The notes under the pieces are model-generated. The model ran no database searches, had not been told where the DNA came from, and saw only the letters and a program-made list of their open reading frames with translations. Below, one piece after another: positions 62,327-64,000 of a stretch of 64,000 nt of DNA. Source of the DNA: JBIICS01 sp044238735 (GTDB taxonomy: Bacteria; Bacteroidota; Bacteroidia; UBA4408); contig JBIICS010000001.1 of assembly GCA_044238735.1 (NCBI GenBank), forward strand, positions 1-64,000. Reading direction: 5' to 3'. Made by a program: the position numbers and the translations under genes. How positions within the stretch are numbered: position 1 is the first letter of the stretch; each line of letters opens with the position of its first letter.

Positions 62327-63667
62327 CTATTTATTCTTTGCTCGCCACTGTTCATTAAAGGAAGTGCTGGCAACACTTGGAAATTCTCTGTTATTCCCCC
62401 ACGGTTTTTTAAAAAACTGTCTTAACATAAAGTTTTTTAATTTACTTCCACCTTTTTCCATATTACTTCTTTTTAAAACAGCACCCTTGTAAAAAAATAT
62501 AGCAATATTATCGCTTCGAGGAACCAGACGCTTAAAAACATTATCGCGTCTATTGTATAATAGCATTTTATTAAAATCAATAGCAACCGGACAATGTTCC
62601 TTTAAATTGGCGTCTAACGGATTTAAAAAAGATTCGTAGGCATGTTCGCTTTCATCTTGATAATGCTGATTAATTACATGTCCAATAACACCTTTATACA
62701 AGCCTTGCTGAGCGTTTGCGCTGTACTTATATAAAGGGTCGTGGAGTTGGCATGATCCACACTTAATACACGTAGCGGCCAATCTTAAATCGCTGTTTAA
62801 TAAAAGTTCACTTCTCCCATTATCTAATAATATTATTATTAGTTCGCTTTCACCTTGTGGTGAACTTATTATTGTATTATAGTTTGCATTAAATTGACCG
62901 GTGGCAAATGAAGAGAGTAAGGGCAGCATTAAATCAAGGTCGTTTGTGCTTGCTAAAACTTTATCGATACCGCAAACCACAATGTGTGTATTGGCATTGC
63001 TTAAACCTCTTAAGATGTTTCCCTCATTTTCTGTAAAAACAATACCGCCAACATCAGCCAAAAGGAAAGTAGCGCCCGAAATAAAAACCTCCATTTCCTT
63101 TGTTTTTTCAGTTATTTCGGAGGCAATAAAGGCGCTTGCCTGATGTAAGTCGCTAAAATCTTTATTTATTAAAGAATTAATTTCTTCGAAACTCTTGTCA
63201 AGTAATGGTAAAATATTTTGAAACGAATTAGTCTTTGCTTCACTACACAAGTAGTCTCCCGTATCTGTCTCAACAACATTAATTTTAAAATCGTTTAAGA
63301 GTTCTCGCAATCCTATCTCATTTAAAGTGGTGGATTTAGATTTAACAACCGTATTAACGTTTTTAGACTTTAATATATCTAGAATCTCCTGATTTGCTTC
63401 ATCGGAATCGCTGGCCCACAATACCTTAATATTTCTTTTTATCATCTCACCCTCTAAATTGATAAGATGAGTATCTAAATATTCTATAGTTTTATGACGA
63501 ATATTTGCTGCTCTTTTGCGAGCCAAATTAAGATTGGCATAATTACTTTTAGCATCTTGATATGCCTCCTCATAATTTACTAAATTATTTGAAACATTAG
63601 CAATGGAGGCTTCGTTTTTTAAACAATTGTTTAATGCTTTAACATATTGATCCTGTTTAGAGCTCAT
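62327..63667 (-). CDS. LutB/LldF-like LUD-domain protein with a one-cluster Fe-S module
   Basis: A 446-residue protein related to LutB, the Fe-S subunit of the lactate-utilisation complex LutABC. The LUD domain (about 55-300) has KVLWASDSDEANQEIL, VVKSKSTTLNEIGLRELL, INVVETDTGDYL and THIVVCGIDKV. The C-terminal alpha-helical ferredoxin region has CIKCGSCQLHDP (Cys 300, 303, 306; Asp310 replaces the fourth Cys) and LKEHCPVAI (Cys359), with the preceding three Cys of the second motif absent (N349, D352, L355). LutA and LutC genes are not in the window. It lies one base after the M28 gene stop. Confidence 0.85.
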   Translation of the reverse strand: MSSKQDQYVKALNNCLKNEASIANVSNNLVNYEEAYQDAKSNYANLNLARKRAANIRHKTIEYLDTHLINLEGEMIKRNIKVLWASDSDEANQEILDILKSKNVNTVVKSKSTTLNEIGLRELLNDFKINVVETDTGDYLCSEAKTNSFQNILPLLDKSFEEINSLINKDFSDLHQASAFIASEITEKTKEMEVFISGATFLLADVGGIVFTENEGNILRGLSNANTHIVVCGIDKVLASTNDLDLMLPLLSSFATGQFNANYNTIISSPQGESELIIILLDNGRSELLLNSDLRLAATCIKCGSCQLHDPLYKYSANAQQGLYKGVIGHVINQHYQDESEHAYESFLNPLDANLKEHCPVAIDFNKMLLYNRRDNVFKRLVPRSDNIAIFFYKGAVLKRSNMEKGGSKLKNFMLRQFFKKPWGNNREFPSVASTSFNEQWRAKNK

Positions 63668-63668
63668 A

Positions 63669-64000
63669 CTAACGGTTGCTTTTAAAATCGTTTACCTTAT
63701 CCACTTTAATGCGTTCGTTGCGGTTTGCAATATCCCAGGCTGTATAAAAAATAAGTCGGGTAATTTTTTCCATTTTGTTAAAATCAATTTTATCAACCGT
63801 ATCTGTTGGTTTATGATAATCGGCATGTACACCCGTAAAATAAAAAATAACGGGTATGTTATTCTTAGCAAAATTATAATGATCGCTGCGATAATAAAAT
63901 CGATTGGGATCTGACGGTTTGTTATAAGTATAATCCAATAAAATATTTACCGACTTTTTATTAGCCTCTTCATTAATAAAATGCAAATCGGAGCTTAATT
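63669..64000 (-). CDS. M28-family peptidase, 3' part (5' end outside window)
   Basis: The frame is open from the window's right edge to a stop at 63669-63671, so about 110 C-terminal residues are seen; the TTG at 63986 is internal. The sequence SSDLHFINEEANKK, RFYYRSDHYNFAKNNIPVIFYFTG and HADYHKPTDTVDKIDF match the C-terminal third of M28 zinc aminopeptidases. SDHYNF has the His that normally binds zinc, and the DYHKPTDT segment is diagnostic of this family. A signal peptide, if present, would lie outside the window. It ends one base before the LutB-like gene. Confidence 0.88.
   Translation of the reverse strand, partial: LSSDLHFINEEANKKSVNILLDYTYNKPSDPNRFYYRSDHYNFAKNNIPVIFYFTGVHADYHKPTDTVDKIDFNKMEKITRLIFYTAWDIANRNERIKVDKVNDFKSNR

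Overview
The window reads as chromosomal DNA of a low-GC Bacteroidota bacterium (Flavobacteriia/Cytophagia-like; genus not determinable). The evidence is several secreted proteins with type IX secretion (T9SS) C-terminal signals of both kinds, a porZ-recO pair, SprB-type repeat adhesins, promoters of the Bacteroidota form TAnnTTTG, an IPExxxVDY-family protein, LytTR/LytS signalling and start codons without obvious Shine-Dalgarno sites. I see no transposase, phage gene, integrase or CRISPR array. The content is core metabolism and housekeeping with interspersed cell-surface genes.

Layout. 1-2371: 3' end of a DUF1015 gene, a YggS-type PLP protein and an EamA transporter. 2399-7579: a small glycan cluster (asparagine-synthetase-like amidotransferase, two glycosyltransferases, a methyltransferase). 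8020-11526: GreA-like protein, secreted thioredoxin-like protein, a TerB/PH-like protein of unknown function and an Hsp15-type S4 protein. 12063-14108: a pheA-aroF/chorismate mutase operon on the minus strand, preceded by what looks like a complete Phe/Tyr transcription attenuator (22-codon leader peptide, antiterminator, terminator). 14237-25142: an unknown helical protein and three large T9SS surface proteins whose promoter regions share an AATAGGGCA-type motif. 25194-25328: a free-standing small transcript encoding a 17-residue peptide. 25379-30736: GNAT, then rbfA, methyltransferase, LolC/E permease, pdxJ, M14 peptidase, then hsp20. 30987-38944: conserved hypothetical, MBL-rhodanese persulfide dioxygenase-like protein, a LuxE-like protein and a lipoprotein sharing a 30-bp palindromic divergent promoter, gamma-carbonic-anhydrase-like protein, alpha/beta hydrolase, M43 protease, dCMP deaminase. 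39147-49390: Lrp/AsnC regulator opposite a second asnB, pyruvate carboxylase, thioesterase, rimK-rimB, IPExxxVDY protein, pyruvate kinase, AlkD. 49558-56847: recO-porZ, tRNA-Arg(CCG), a LytTR response regulator with its LytS kinase, and a second M43 protease.

56848-58168 is a 1.3-kb AT-rich non-coding stretch directly upstream of mnmG (gidA). It carries four parS-like ParB sites, two of them 15/16 matches, so it is probably the centromere region and perhaps lies close to oriC. After mnmG come a DUF486 membrane protein, an acyltransferase, a YdeI-type protein, a LutB-like protein that keeps ligands for only one of its two Fe-S clusters, and the 3' part of an M28 peptidase cut by the window end.

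Functional links: pheA and the DAHP synthase/chorismate mutase put Phe-branch flux under one attenuator. PorZ belongs to the machinery that would export and anchor the five T9SS substrates seen here. RbfA, RimK/RimB, MnmG and Hsp15 all act on ribosomes or tRNA. Statements about families rest on recognised motifs; no database search or computation was run.
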